NCBI GenBank assembly: GCA_017163975.1
Contig: JAFFSR010000366.1
Location: forward strand, 372,001 to 436,000
DNA: 64,000 nucleotides
DNA from: Anastatus disparis
Lineage: Eukaryota > Arthropoda > Insecta > Hymenoptera > Eupelmidae
Reading direction: 5' to 3'
The position numbers and the translations under genes were made by a program. Position 1 is the stretch's first letter, and each line of letters starts with the position of its first letter. Positions 32,404-44,355 of the stretch are shown here, in pieces. Under the pieces are notes generated by a model. That model did not search any database, was not told the DNA's origin, and was given only the letters and a program-made list of their open reading frames with translations.

Positions 32404-34109
32404 CTCATGGGCCCGAACGAAAATGAGATTTTTTTTTATAAATTAATTTCCATAATTTCTTTTTTTTTACGAGATCACGAGACAAAGATTTGATTTATAG
32501 CAGACGCACGCGGCGGTCATTACACACACATCGATAGCTACTGTGTGTGAACATCGGTGCTGCTGTAGCAGTCAGTTAAGCGAAGACGTATGCACCAACA
32601 CATATCAACGATCGCGCGTGCGCTAGGAGTTGAGGAATCAAAAAAAAGAGGTACAAGAGAGAAGAATAAGGAAAATATAGGGAAGAAAAAAGATGAGGAG
32701 ATCCGTAGACTAGCAGAGCGAATGGAAAGTGCTGGCGCGTCGATCTCTCGCGCATTAAGCGAAGAGAGAGAAAGAAGATAATGAAGGAAGATAGAGAGAG
32801 CGTTGGAAAGTGGATCGTTACAATCCTTTTTCCTTAGCCAAAACTCTCTCTCACCGTGCATATACGTACATGTATGTATATTTACATGTATTCTAAGTAT
32901 GTGTAGACGGTAAAGACGGTAAAGACTAATCGGCGCATAAGAAGGTAGAAAAGGATAAAGAATGAATATAAAGTGAAGATAATATTAGATCAGCAAAGAA
33001 TAGAGCAATAACAGATGTTACGCCTAGTATAAAAATTAAATTAACACTTGCTGGGAATCTATGACAAAATGAAACGCACTTTTCTGGGCAGGAGAAACTT
33101 GTTGAACCTGAGAGGATCTGCAGCTGAGTCACAGGGAGAGAAATAGGAAAGTCGTGGCTTTGGAGACGAGATTGGAGACACAATCAACATCGCTGGTAGC
33201 GACTACAAAGATCCGAAAGAAGCTAGAGATCCAGTGGCCATTATCACCAGCCAGCCATCTTCAACCAGCCATCTTGAGCACCATCGTCGGCTGTATCGAC
33301 TTAAACGGAGTTTGCAAGTATATCACTGCTGAGTGGGCTGGGCCCGATGAGGTTTTTGTTTTTTTTGTGAATCAACGGCTCTCGCTAGTTTATATTCGAG
33401 GTTAGATTACAAAGATTGAGGTGTTTTAAAACGAAATTTTTAGTTATTAAATTTGTAAGATTTGCGATAAATTGTGTACGAAATTCTAATTAAAGTGTAA
33501 AATTGTATCTTTCTTATTGAGCGTGAGAGAAAATTGATAAATCGATGTCCTTTTATATTGAGTTCGTACGTGCGGTTTCATTACGTAACTAAGCATATAG
33601 TAAATCTAAATTTTCTCGTTACCGTTGTGCGCGTCAAACTTAGTAATGCATAAAATTTTTCTAAGATAAGATCAAGTGTGAATTTAAGAATTTTTTTTCG
33701 TTGAGCGACGTAAGCCTAATAAATTAAATTTTTTTTCTTATCGTCTTGAAATTTGAGGTTAGATCGTTAGTGCCAGAGTGTGTGAGCCATATAGTCGCGT
33801 GCTACCAAATTTGAATCTGGACCGGTTGACTGCGTTTATCTGCTGGTTGAGCGAATAATTATTAAAAAGAAATTATATATATTTTTCTTTCTTCATGAGT
33901 ACACGCGCATTGAAGTTGATAAGAAACTCATTCCTTTGGTAACACGTGGGCACGTATTGAGCGCAGAGTGTGTGTGATAGAGAGAGAGAGAAAGAGAAGG
34001 GCTAAACAGCCAAGGAAATTCCGCCTTTAAAACCTTGTATATTAAATTTAATTTTTCTTTTTTTTGCAATAACGACAAGTAAATTAAATTTTCTTTGTTT
34101 ATTAAGCGA
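32404..34109. other. Non-repetitive, CpG-richer tract; possible 5' end of a host transcription unit
   Basis: It lacks the palindromes that fill the rest of the window. It has CpG-rich words (CGATCGCGCGTGCGC near 32,608), GA/CT runs and a more balanced base composition around 32.5-33.4 kb. An ATG frame at 32,590-32,781 encodes 63 charged residues of no known family. I cannot define exons; this is a candidate only. Confidence 0.3.
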
Positions 34110-34113
34110 TTAA

Positions 34114-34542
34114 GAGGCGGTCGGAACCAAATCGGTGACTTAGTTTGGTGCTTGTAATAAATGCTTATAATAATTTATTCGTTTATTAATATGGTAAAAA
34201 TATAATCATTTCCTCTAGTCATGTATATAAAGAATAATTTAAAATAGTTAAAGCCACAAAAATATACAAAATATTGTTATAAAGCGAAAAATGCCACCTT
34301 ACAATCGACATGACAGTTTTTTGCATGCGGTATATGTCAAGTCAGTTTGATATTTGTAATAAATGCTTATAATAATTTATTTACTTATTCATATGGTAAA
34401 AATATAGTCATTTCCTCTAGTCATGTATATAAAGAATAATTTGAAATAGTTTAGGCCATAAAAATATACAAAATATTATCGTAAAGCGAAAAATGCTGAC
34501 TTGATATATACCGCAAGTCACCGATTTGGTTCCGACCGCCTC
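34114..34542 (+). mobile_element. TTAA palindromic MITE, family T1, copy b (429 bp)
   Basis: Flanked by TTAA at 34,110-34,113 and 34,543-34,546. Same orientation, length and sequence (few differences) as 3,445-3,873. Confidence 0.93.
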
Positions 34543-34798
34543 TTAAGAGACAAGCAAATAAAAGACTTGAATTAAATTTTTCCTCATACGTGCTGGGTAA
34601 GTGGTCGATTGCGCATGCGTCTTCGCGGTGATAAGTAGCTAATAGCGCGCGCCGCTTGTGTTTTGTCTTTGAAGCGTGTGTTCTAGTTAAAAGCGTTAAG
34701 TTATGAAAAATAACGTCACGCAAGTGCGTTAAGTAATCAAAAAAAGAACATCACGATTTTGATTGTATACACATAAGTAGCGTCGCGCGGGCGAAGAT

Positions 34799-34838
<40 letters not shown>

Positions 34839-35495
34839 CTGTATCGAAAGAAAACAAGACACGCAAGAACGTGTTTACGAGTCAGTCGTACGGCAGATAT
34901 GAGAGAGAGAGAGTAAGAGAATGCTATATCGAAAGGAAACAAAACACGCAAGAACGTGCACGAGTTTCTATGTACGATTCAGTTGTGTGCTAGCTTCTTG
35001 ATAAAAGTTGTTAGCGACGCAAAAAGATAATATTTTTATGAAATGCTTTTTTTGATTTACATATTAATTTTTTTAAATGGGGGGGGGGGCGAAGCCCAAC
35101 CGCCCCTTTCCGCGCCTCAACATGTCACTCTCTCTCTCTTACACCCAGCACTTATGAGAAAAAATAGTATGTGAATCTCGTTCGGTTTAGTTGACTATTG
35201 CGCCACTCGGGTAATGGCGCTACTCGCTACGCTCGTGCGCAATAGTCAACTAAACCTTACTCGTTACACAATATACTATAAAATTTAAAGATATAGACTA
35301 AGTAAAATTAAATAAGTTGTAATTAAAATAATAAAAATTTTTCGTGTAATTTAAAAATTTCATTTTTGTGTGGACTATGAGAGTGCGCGAATAGGTAGAC
35401 ATCTAAGCAAGGTTTATTACAACCAAGTGTTAAACAAATTTGAAATTGAAGTTAAATAAAAGTTCTTTTTTTTGTGCTTCCCCCTCCCATTTCAG
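34543..35495. other. Simple repeats and an ~88-bp tandem duplication
   Basis: Contains (GA)n at 34,803-34,835, a duplicated segment around CACGCAAGAACGTG (~34,833-34,880 and ~34,921-34,965), and a G run at ~35,080. CpG-rich words near 34,640 and 34,780 continue the style of 32.4-34.1 kb. No frame can be supported as a gene. Confidence 0.5.
35184..35256. other. Perfect 20-bp-stem hairpin
   Basis: GGTTTAGTTGACTATTGCGC (35,184-35,203) pairs exactly with 35,237-35,256 across a 33-nt GC-richer loop. It is an isolated hairpin without TTAA or TA borders; it may be a short mobile-element remnant or a structured transcript. Confidence 0.7.
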
Positions 35496-35563
35496 GCAAA
35501 GATTCTGCTCAAATGAAGCCACCTCCCGATCCAAGGCAGCCTGAGAGTCGTGCTTACCACTAG
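35496..35563 (+). CDS. Possible terminal exon of a host gene
   Basis: A pyrimidine-rich tract ending CCCATTTCAG (AG at 35,494-35,495) precedes a frame that reads, after a split codon, KDSAQMKPPPDPRQPESRAYH and then TAG (35,561-35,563). Base composition here is clearly higher in G+C than the flanks. This is what a 3' splice site and last coding exon look like, and the foldback element starts only 13 bp later. The upstream exon is not identified, and I do not recognise the peptide. Confidence 0.3.
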
Positions 35564-35973
35564 CTAGCTGGTGGTACACTGCCGCTCAGAAATTTAAGCT
35601 CCCCTAAAAAATAATATTAAAATTTTTAAAGTTGTATATTTTAGGAACTGTATGTCATAAAATTTTTATATACATCTCATTTGAAAGCTCTTGTGACGCC
35701 CTTTCAAAATGTTCTGTACACATTTTTTTTACGATACGTAAACTTTTTTCTACACATACTTAAAATCTTGAAATTAAAAAAAAATTCTGGTGCAACTTTA
35801 ACTGCTTCTACAAGCTCTAAAAATCAATGTATCTTAATAAACCCAAAGCGATTCGAAAGCAAATTGCAAAAACTTTAAAATGAGGCGTGAAACGTTATTT
35901 AAGAGCAGGCCGGATTCGCTGTCCTTGTCTAATTGAGATTTTTGTTATTTACTCAAGTATTAATTGGTGTATA

Positions 35974-38900
35974 CCCACATAGCATGAAATATTTCAAAAA
36001 AAGATTACATGAAATATTTCAGTAAAATATTAAATTAGTGATGAACAAATATTTCTTCGAAATATTACAGTTTAAGAATATGAAATAATTCATTGAAATA
36101 TTTCTGTAATATTGCTGCAACATTTCATGTTTTCTTCCAAAAAAATTTCTGAATCCAACACTGAAATATTTGAGAAATATTACTGAATTATTTCTTGAAA
36201 TGTTTCATATTAATATTTTACCAATCTTTCAAGAAACATTGCATGAAATATTCCTGTAATATTGAAGGAATATTTCATGTTTTATTCCTAACAATTTTTG
36301 AATCCAACACTGAAATATTTGAGAAATATTACAAAATTATTTCTTGAAATGTTTCATATTAATATTTCACCAATCTTTTAAGAAACATTGCATGAAATAT
36401 TCCTGTAATATTAAAGGAATATTTCATGTTTTATTCCAAACAATTTTTGAATCCAACACTGAAATATTTAAGAAAGATTACTAAATTATTTCTTGAAATG
36501 CTTTACATTAATATTTCACCAATCTTTCAAAAAACATTGCATGAAATATTCCTGTAATATTGAAGGAACTTTTCATGTTTTATTCCAAACAATTTTTGAA
36601 TCCAACACTGAAATATTTGAGAAAGGTTACTAGATTATTTCTTGAAATGTTTCGGATCAATATTTCGCCAATCTTTCAAGAAACATTACGTGAAATATTC
36701 CTGTAATATTAAAGGAATATTTCATGTTTTATTCCTAACAATTTTTGAATCCAACACTGAAATATTTGAGAAATATTACTAAATTAATTTCTTGAAATGT
36801 TTCATATTAATATTTCACCAATCTTTTAAGAAACATTGCATGAAATATTCCTGTAATATTAAAGGAATATTTCATGTTTTATTCCAAACAATTTTTGAAT
36901 CCAACACTGAAATATTTAAGAAACATTACTAAATTATTTCTTGAAATGTTTTACATTAATATTGCACCAATCTTTCAAGAAACATTGCATGAAATATTCC
37001 TGTAATATTGAAGGAATATTTCATGTTTTATTCCAAACAATTTTTGAATCCAACACTGAAATATTTGAGAAAGGTTACTAGATTATTTCTTGAAATGTTT
37101 CAGATCAATATTTCACCAATCTTTTAAGAAACATTGCATGAAATATTCCTGTAATATTAAAGGAATATTTCATGTTTTGTTCCAAACAATTTTTGAATCC
37201 AACACTGAAATATTTAAGAAACATTACTAAATTATTTCTTGAAATGTTTTACATTAATATTTCACTAATCTTTCAAGAAAAATTGCATGAAATATTCCTG
37301 TAATATTAAAGGAATATTTTATGTTTTATTCCAAACAATTTTTGAATCCAACACTGAAATATTTAAGAAACATTACTAAATTATTTCTTGAAATGTTTTA
37401 CATTAATATTTCACCAATCTTTCAAGAAACATTGCATGAAATATTCCTGTAATATTAAAGGAATATTTCATGTTTTATTCCAAACAATTTTTGAATCCAA
37501 CACTGAAATATTTAAGAAAGATTACTAAATTATTTCTTGAAATGCTTTACATTAATATTTCACCAATCTTTCAAAAAACATTGCATGAAATATTCCTGTA
37601 ATATTGAAGGAACTTTTCATGTTTTATTCCAAACAATTTTTGAATCCAACACTGAAATATTTGAGAAAGGTTACTAGATTCTTTCTTGAAATGTTTCAGA
37701 TCAATATTTCGCCAATCTTTCAAGAAACATTGCATGAAATATTCCTGTAATATTTAAGGAATATTTCATGTTTTATTCCTAACAATTTTTGAATCCAACA
37801 CTGAAATATTTGAGAAATATTACTAAATTATTTCTTGAAATGTTTCAAATCAATATTTCGCAAATCTTTCAAGAAACATTTCATGAAATATTTCTGTAAT
37901 ATTGAAGGAACATTTCATGTTTTATTTCAAAAAATTTTTGAATCCAACACTGAAATATTTGAGAAAGGTTACTAGATTATTTCTTGAAATGTTTACGATC
38001 AATATTTCGCCAATCTTTCAAGAAACATTGCATGAAATATTCCTGTAATATTGAAGGAATATTTCATGTTTTATTCCAAACTATTTTTGAATCCAACACT
38101 GAAATATTTGAGAAAGGTTACTAGATTATTTCTTGAAATGTTTCAGATCAATATTTCGCCAATCTTTCAAGAAACATTGCATGAAATATTCCTGTAATAT
38201 CGAAGGAATATTTCATGTTTTATTCCAAACTATTTTTGAATCCAACACTGAAATATTTGAGAAAAATTACTAGATTATTTATTGAAACGTTTCACATTAA
38301 TATTTCACCAATCTTTCAAGAAACATTGCATGAAATATTCCTCTAATATTGAAGGAATATTTCATGTTTTATTCCAAACAATTTTTGAATCCAACACTGA
38401 AATATTTGAGAAAGGTTACTAGATTATTTCTTGAAATGTTTCCGATCAATATTTCGCCAATCTTTCAAGAAACATTGCATGAAATATTCCTGTAATATTG
38501 AAGGAATATTTCATGTTTTATTCCAAACTATTTTTGAATCCAACACTGAAATATTCGAGAAATATTACTAAATTATTTCTTGAAATGTTTCAAATCAATA
38601 TTTCGCAAATCTTTCAAGAAACATTTCATGAAATATTTCTGTAATATTGAAGGAACATTTCATGTTTCATTCGAAAAATTTTTGAATCCAACACTAAAAT
38701 ATTCAAAAAATATTGTTACATTATTTCTTGAAATGTTTCAAATCAATATTTCACAAATCTTTCAAAAAACATTTCATGAAATATTCCTGTAATATTAAAG
38801 GAACATTTCATGTTTTATTTCAAAAAATTTTTGAATCTGACACTGAAATTTTCAAGAAATATTGTTACATTATTTCTTGAAATGTTTCAAATCAATATTT

Positions 38901-40072
38901 CGCAAACCTTTCAAGAAACATTTCATGAAATATTTCTGTTATATTTAAAAAACATTTCATGAAGTATTTAAAAAAATGTATGAACATAACACTGAAATAT
39001 CGAAGAAATATTGCTGCACTATTTCTTAAAATATTTCAAATCAATAATGCGCAAATTTTTCAAGAAATATTTCATGAAATATTTCTGTCAAATTCCAGAA
39101 ATATTTCATGGAGTATTCCGAAAAATTTATGAATATAACAGTGAAATATTGGAGAAACATTGTTTAAATATTTGTAGTTCTCTCGCGTTTGTAGCAATTC
39201 TTCCATCTTGCCAGCAGGTGGCTACTCGATTATATTTTCATGTGATCGTAAATGTGGTTGGCAAACTCTCGCAAGTGGTGGGACGCTCTCTCGTTTAGTA
39301 TATAAGACCGAAAATTCTTGATACAAATAAATAAGCGCTCAAATTATAAATTACAAATAAATGTATAAGTATCTAATATGGTTTGAGATGCAACTCTTAC
39401 AAAATCAAAAATAATATCTGATAGAATTTTTCATCAATATTACAAATCAGTATTTCATGAAAGATTCCAAAAATATTTCCGAAAGGGTTAATAATCCTCT
39501 ATGAATACTTTAGTTAAACTGATGGGCAATCTTTCAACAATATAACATATCAATATTACATGAAAGATTTCTGAAATATTTCCGAAACATTTTTTGAGAG
39601 ATTCATAATTTTTTATGAATCCTTCAATAACATATTTTAGCAATCTTTCAACAATGTTACAAAGCAATATTTCATGAAAGATTTTAGAAATATTTCAGAA
39701 ACATTTCTTGAAAGATTCATAATCTTTTATGAATCCTTTAATAAAATATTTCTGCAATCTTTCAACAATCTTACAAATCAACATTTCATGAAAGATTTCA
39801 GAAATATTTCAGAAACATTTCTTGAAAGATTTATAATCTCACATGAATCTTGCGGTCAAATATTGCTACAATCTTTCAACAATATTACAAATTAATATTT
39901 TACAAAATAATGAAAGAATGTTACAGAAACATTACATGAAATATTTCAAATCAATCTTCTAGAAGGACATATCAATATTTCAAAAATATTTCTTATCAAT
40001 ATTTCTGTTTTATTCCGAATCTTTCAATGAAATATTTCAGAAATATTTCAGAAATATTTCATGCTATGTGGG
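35974..40072. mobile_element. 4.1-kb element of 149-bp tandem repeats with perfect terminal inverted repeats
   Basis: The first and last 22 bp are perfect complements (start CCCACATAGCATGAAAT, end ATTTCATGCTATGTGGG). Inside, the phrase GAATCCAACACTGAAATATT recurs at 36,151, 36,300, 36,449, 36,598, 36,747 and so on to 38,833, a 149-bp period with one 150-bp step, giving about 19 units. Units grade outward into more diverged GAAATATTTC-rich DNA on both sides. It interrupts a T2 MITE at a known position; any target duplication is 2-3 bp at most. No coding region. Confidence 0.88.
36151..38981. repeat. 149-bp tandem array, ~19 units
   Basis: Each unit has a fixed order: CCAACACTGAAATATT, then TTTCTTGAAATG, then CCAATCTTTCAAGAAACATT, then GCATGAAATATTCCTGTAATAT and GGAATATTTCATG. 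Two unit subtypes (ACATTAATATTTCACC versus AGATCAATATTTCGCC) alternate irregularly, which suggests unequal exchange or segmental duplication of several units at once. Confidence 0.9.
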
Positions 40073-41073
40073 ATCTCCAAATTGAAAGTTAAGCGCAATA
40101 GATATTATTATTACAAATATTTATGCACAAGAAGAAAAAATCTATCGCTTTGTTTTTGAGAAAAGTAAGTAACGCGAAAATATTGTAAACATAAACTTTT
40201 ACTTTGGCGTTACTAAGTTTTCTCAAAAACAAAACGGTAGAATTTTTTTTCTTGTGCATAGATGTTCTTAATAATAATATCTATTGCGCTCAACCTTTAA
40301 TTTGAAGATACACCGATTAATACATGAGTGAATAAGAAACAACTCAATTGTTACTCAATCGGTATCAGGTTCTACTCCGGCCTGCCGTTAAAAATAATTT
40401 TTCATTACGTTATAGCTGTTTTTGTGAAAAAATGCCATTTTTCGAAAATGTATTATGTTTTTAATATTATGCATTCTATGAAAAAATGACAGAGGAAAAA
40501 AAATTGCTTTTTTGGATGCAGAACCAAGCTAGAATACTTTTAATGCGGAGAAAAAAGTTTTAATTTTTTCAAATAAATTTTTCCATGCAAACGTACATAA
40601 ATTATTTATGAAAAAAAAATTTTTTTTGTTCGAAAAAAATTAAATTTGATTTTTCAAGTTAAAAGTATTCGACCGTGATTCTCCGTCCAAAAAGGAAATT
40701 TTTTTCCTCTGTCGTTTTTTCATAGAATGCATAATATTAAAAACATAATACATTTTCGAAAAATGGCATTTTTTCACAAAAACAGTTATAACGTACTGAA
40801 AAGTCATTTTTAAATAACGTATTACGTCTCATTTTAAAGTTTTTGCAATTTTCTTTCGAATCGCTTTGGGTTTATTAAGATACATTGATTTTCAGAGCTT
40901 GTAGAAGCAGTTAAAGTTGCACCAGAATTTTTTTTTAATGTTAAGATTTTAAGTATGTGTAGAAAAAAGTTCACGTATCGTAAAAAAATGTGTACATAAC
41001 ATTTTGAAAGGAAATCACAAGAGCTTTCAAATGAGATGTATAAAAGTCTTTTATGGCATACAGTTCCTGAAAT

Positions 41074-41401
41074 CAGGGTTGGTTTAGCGTTAATGTACGA
41101 TCACAGTTCATGACTGTAACAGCGAGTAACAGCGCCACCGCGACTTGATTTTTAACTAACACTCGAGTTCGAAATTTAAATCCAAATCATTTTAACGTTA
41201 TATTAATGAAAAATAAATTTTTTTCAACAAATAAAGATATGTATTAGGAAAAATCAAAGAAATATTTTATTTTGCAATATTAAATTACAATAAAAGTATC
41301 CGAATTTTAATTTCGAACTCGCGTGTTAGTTAAAAATCAAGTCGCGGTGGCGCTGTTACAGTCATGAACTGTGATCGTACATTAACGCTAAACCAACCCT
41401 G
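41074..41401. mobile_element. hAT-type MITE with perfect 8-bp duplication (328 bp)
   Basis: CCTGAAAT flanks both sides (41,066-41,073 and 41,402-41,409). Tips CAGGGTTGGTTTAGCG and complement; arms of ~85 bp are almost perfect. Inserted in the right arm of the 35,577-41,470 foldback. Confidence 0.93.
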
Positions 41402-41548
41402 CCTGAAATATACAATTTTAAAAATTTTAATATTTTTTATTAGGGGAGCTTAAATTTTTTAGCAGCAGTGTGTCTAGCGCCCTTTTTAGAAAAATTTGAC
41501 ATACCGAAATTGCTTGTGAGAACCGGCTTACTAATAGACTTATTAGGA

Positions 41549-42111
41549 CCCTACTGAAAAAAATCTTGTGGTAACCACATGACATACTATATGGTTTTCA
41601 CATGGTTACCACATGATTACCATATGTTTACCACATGGTTACCACATATTATTTTGACGGGGTGATCATGTGGTAACCATGTGGTAACCACGTGGTGATC
41701 ATGTAAAAACCATGTGAGTAAGAAAAAAATAGTTAAAAAAAATATGCAAAATTTATTATTTTATGTAATAAATACTCACCTGCTGTCAAATCAGCAAACT
41801 AAAGAAAATTTTTATGAAAATAATCAATAATATTTATATTTTCATAATAATTTTCTTTAGTTTGCTGATTTCGACAGCAGGTGAGTATTTATTACGTGAA
41901 ATAATAAATTTTGCATATTTTTTTTAACTATTTTTTTCTTACTCACATGGTTTTCACATGGTCACCACATGGTTACCATATGGTTACCACATGATCACCC
42001 CGTCAAAATAATATGTGGTAACCATGTGGTAAACATGTGGTAATCATGTGGTAACCATGTGAAAACCATATAGTATGTCATGTGGTTACCACAAGATTTT
42101 TTTCAGTAGGG
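41549..42111. mobile_element. Foldback element, family III (TGTGGTAACCACA arms), 563 bp
   Basis: Tips CCCTACTGAAAAAAATCTTG and complement. Arms are runs of CATGTGGTTACCACATG-type words. A second inner hairpin around TCAGCAAACTAAAG (41,790-41,870) forms the centre. Complete and little diverged. Confidence 0.88.
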
Positions 42112-42766
42112 GAGAGTGTCACACCTCCGGATCACGGATTTTGCTCAAACTTCGGGATAAGTTTTCAGATGATAAAATATGGAAAAAACTAAAGTTATAG
42201 TCATAAATACTCAATATTTCCCTAGTTACAGACAATTAAAGAAAATCACTAAAAAAGTTACTAGATTTTTAAACGGATATAGTTCTTTAGCATTGATAGC
42301 TACAAGCTTGAAACTTTTTAAATTAAAGCTGAACTCAAATCCTTTCGAATTAGTAGTTATAGCATGTAAAAATATTATTATTTCCCAAAGTTAGAGCGTG
42401 ATAAACATTGGACCTGATTTTTCTTTTAAAAACATTAATTAATAATAAAAGCTGAAATTAGGTCCAATCCTTATTACGCTTTAACTTTGGGAAAAAATAA
42501 TATTTTGATATGCTGTAATTACTATTTCGAAAGGATTTAAGCTCAGCTTTAATTTAAAAAAAGGTATAAGCTTGTAGCTATTGACGCTAAAGAACTATAT
42601 GCGTTTAAAAATCTAGTAACTTTTTTAGTGATTTTCTTTAATTGCCTGTAACTAGAGAAATATTGAATATTTATGACTATAACTTTAGCTTTTTCCATAT
42701 TTTATCATCTGAAAACTTATTCCGGAGTTTGAGCAAAATCCGTGATCCGGAGGTGTGACACTCTCC
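42111..42766. mobile_element. Palindromic MITE with GGAGAGTGTCACACC tips (~656 bp)
   Basis: Arms of ~280 bp share GGAGAGTGTCACACCTCCGG and GATCACGGATTTTGCTC. Abuts family III on the left; TA follows the right tip at 42,767. The frame through 42,179-42,394 is palindrome sequence, not a gene. Confidence 0.85.
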
Positions 42767-42773
42767 TAGTTAG

Positions 42774-43632
42774 TATCCCATATGGAAATAATTTATGTGA
42801 AAAACTGTAAATAATAGTAAATAATTGTAAATAACTGTTAAAAAATGTAGGAATTGAGACATAAATAATAGTTATTTACAGTTATTTACTATTAATTACT
42901 ATTATTTACAGTTATTTACAGTTATTAACTGTTATTAACTGTTATTTACAGTTATTTACAATTATTTACAATTATTTACAGTTTTTTATAATTATTTACA
43001 ATTATTCATAATTATTTACAGTTATTCATAATTATTTACAGTTATTTACATTTTCAAAAATTTTTGAATTAGTGGATAATTTAATGTTATTAATAATTAT
43101 TTACAATTATTTATAGTTATTTACAGTTATTTATAGTTTTTTACAGTTATTTACAGTTATTTATAATTATTTACAACTATTTACAATTTTCCATAGTTTT
43201 TTACAATTATTTACAGTTATTCACATTTTTAAAAATTTTTGCCTATATATAAAATTATTGAATAAATTTGTGATAATTTTCGAAAATGTAAATAACTGCA
43301 AATAATTGTAAAAAACTATAAATAATCGTAAATAACTGTAAATAATTGTGAAAAAAGTGAATAAATGTAAATAACTGTAAATAAATATAAATAACTGCAA
43401 ATAAGTGTAAATAACAGTTAATAAGTGTAAATAACAGTTAATAACTGTAAATAAGTGTAAATAACAGTAAATAATTGTATATAATTGTAAATAACTGTTA
43501 TTTATGTCTCAATTCCCACATTTTTTAACACTTTTCTACAGTTATTTACAGTTATTTACATTTATTTACATTTATTTACAGTTATTAACAGTTATTTACA
43601 ATTATATCCAAAACTTTTTTCCATATGGGATA
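42774..43632. mobile_element. Foldback element, family IV (GTAAATAACT arms), 859 bp
   Basis: Tips TATCCCATATGGAAA and complement. The body is a dense run of TTATTTACAG words, first one orientation then the other, with strand switches near 42,850, 43,050-43,270 and 43,490. Internal marker CAATTCCCACATTTTTTAAC is mirrored at ~42,840-42,855. Confidence 0.8.
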
Positions 43633-43709
43633 TTCATTGAAAAAGTATAGAGTATTAACTTTATTATGGATTCTCACATCGCAAATGTTCCAAAATGGTT
43701 CGTACTTAA

Positions 43710-44352
43710 GAGGAGGTCGAAACCATTTGCCACTTGGTAGCGCTGCAGGTGAGAGAAGAATATAAAATATTTTTTATACAAAGATCTACAATTTACTAAG
43801 ACAATAATATACTTCTAATGTTGTCAATAACTCTTGCCATATATATGTAGAATAATTATCGATGCTCATCGTGTTTGAAAAGTTTAAAATATTTTTGTAA
43901 AGCGAAAAATGCTTCGCGTCATAGAGCCAATGTAAAACATGTGTATTTTTGTTTAGTGCGACAGAGAAAGTAATACAAAAGAATGATGAATACATATGTT
44001 CACGCCAGCTCTATCTCGTTCTGCATTTTTCGCTTTACAACAAAATTTTGGACTTTTCAAACAAGATTAGCATCAATAATTATTCTACATTTATATGACT
44101 AGAGTTATTGACAACGTTAGAGGTATATTATTGTCTCAGTAAATTGTAAATCGCCATGTAAAAAATATTTTATATTTTTCTCTCACCTGGGGGTTTGCTC
44201 TAGAGCGATAAACTTAGTGTATCGATATATGCTATTTTCGTTCAACACATTGATTTCATATCTTCTGTCTCTGTGATACAGAGTTGTGCAATTTTCTAGA
44301 GCAGCCCCCCTGACCGCAGTGTTCCCATACGGCAAATAGTCCCGACCGCCTC
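43710..44352 (+). mobile_element. TTAA palindromic MITE, family T5, with inserted 125-bp repeat
   Basis: TTAA at 43,706-43,709; right border TTAG at 44,353. Tips GAGGAGGTCGAAACC and GAGGCGGTCGGGACT. Right arm interrupted by the short repeat at 44,190-44,308, whose removal (with a CCTG duplication) restores pairing of CTCTCACCTG with the left arm. Confidence 0.85.
44190..44308. mobile_element. Short ~120-bp repeat, copy 2
   Basis: Begins GGGGTTTGCTCTAGAGCG and ends CTAGAGCAGCCCC; CCTG flanks both sides. Nearly identical to 31,301-31,430 in the central TGATTTCATATCTTCTGTCT block. Confidence 0.85.
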
Positions 44353-44355
44353 TTA

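Larger units (their letters stand above)
35903..40387 (+). mobile_element. TTAA palindromic MITE, family T2, copy b, carrying a 4.1-kb insert
   Basis: TTAA at 35,899-35,902 and 40,388-40,391. Removing the insert at 35,974-40,072 leaves 386 bp collinear with 17,969-18,354. Confidence 0.9.
35577..41470. mobile_element. Foldback element (CACTGCCGCTCAGAAATTTAAG tip class) split by nested insertions
   Basis: Left arm 35,577-35,898 and right arm 40,392-41,470 are reverse complements, with tips CACTGCCGCTCAGAAATTTA and TAAATTTTTTAGCAGCAGTG. TA precedes the left tip; the right duplication appears as TG. The hairpin's own centre, GTTATAGCTGTTTTTGTG and its complement, survives at 40,410-40,800. The TTAA MITE at 35,903-40,387 lies between the arms, and a hAT MITE sits in the right arm. 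Confidence 0.8.

Noticed and set aside
32590..32781. 63-codon ATG frame with charged residues as a host gene
   Set aside because: No recognisable domain or splice evidence; kept only as part of a possible host tract.
36151..38981. Regularly spaced repeats considered as a CRISPR array
   Set aside because: The whole 149-bp unit repeats with no unique spacers, and the genome is eukaryotic.
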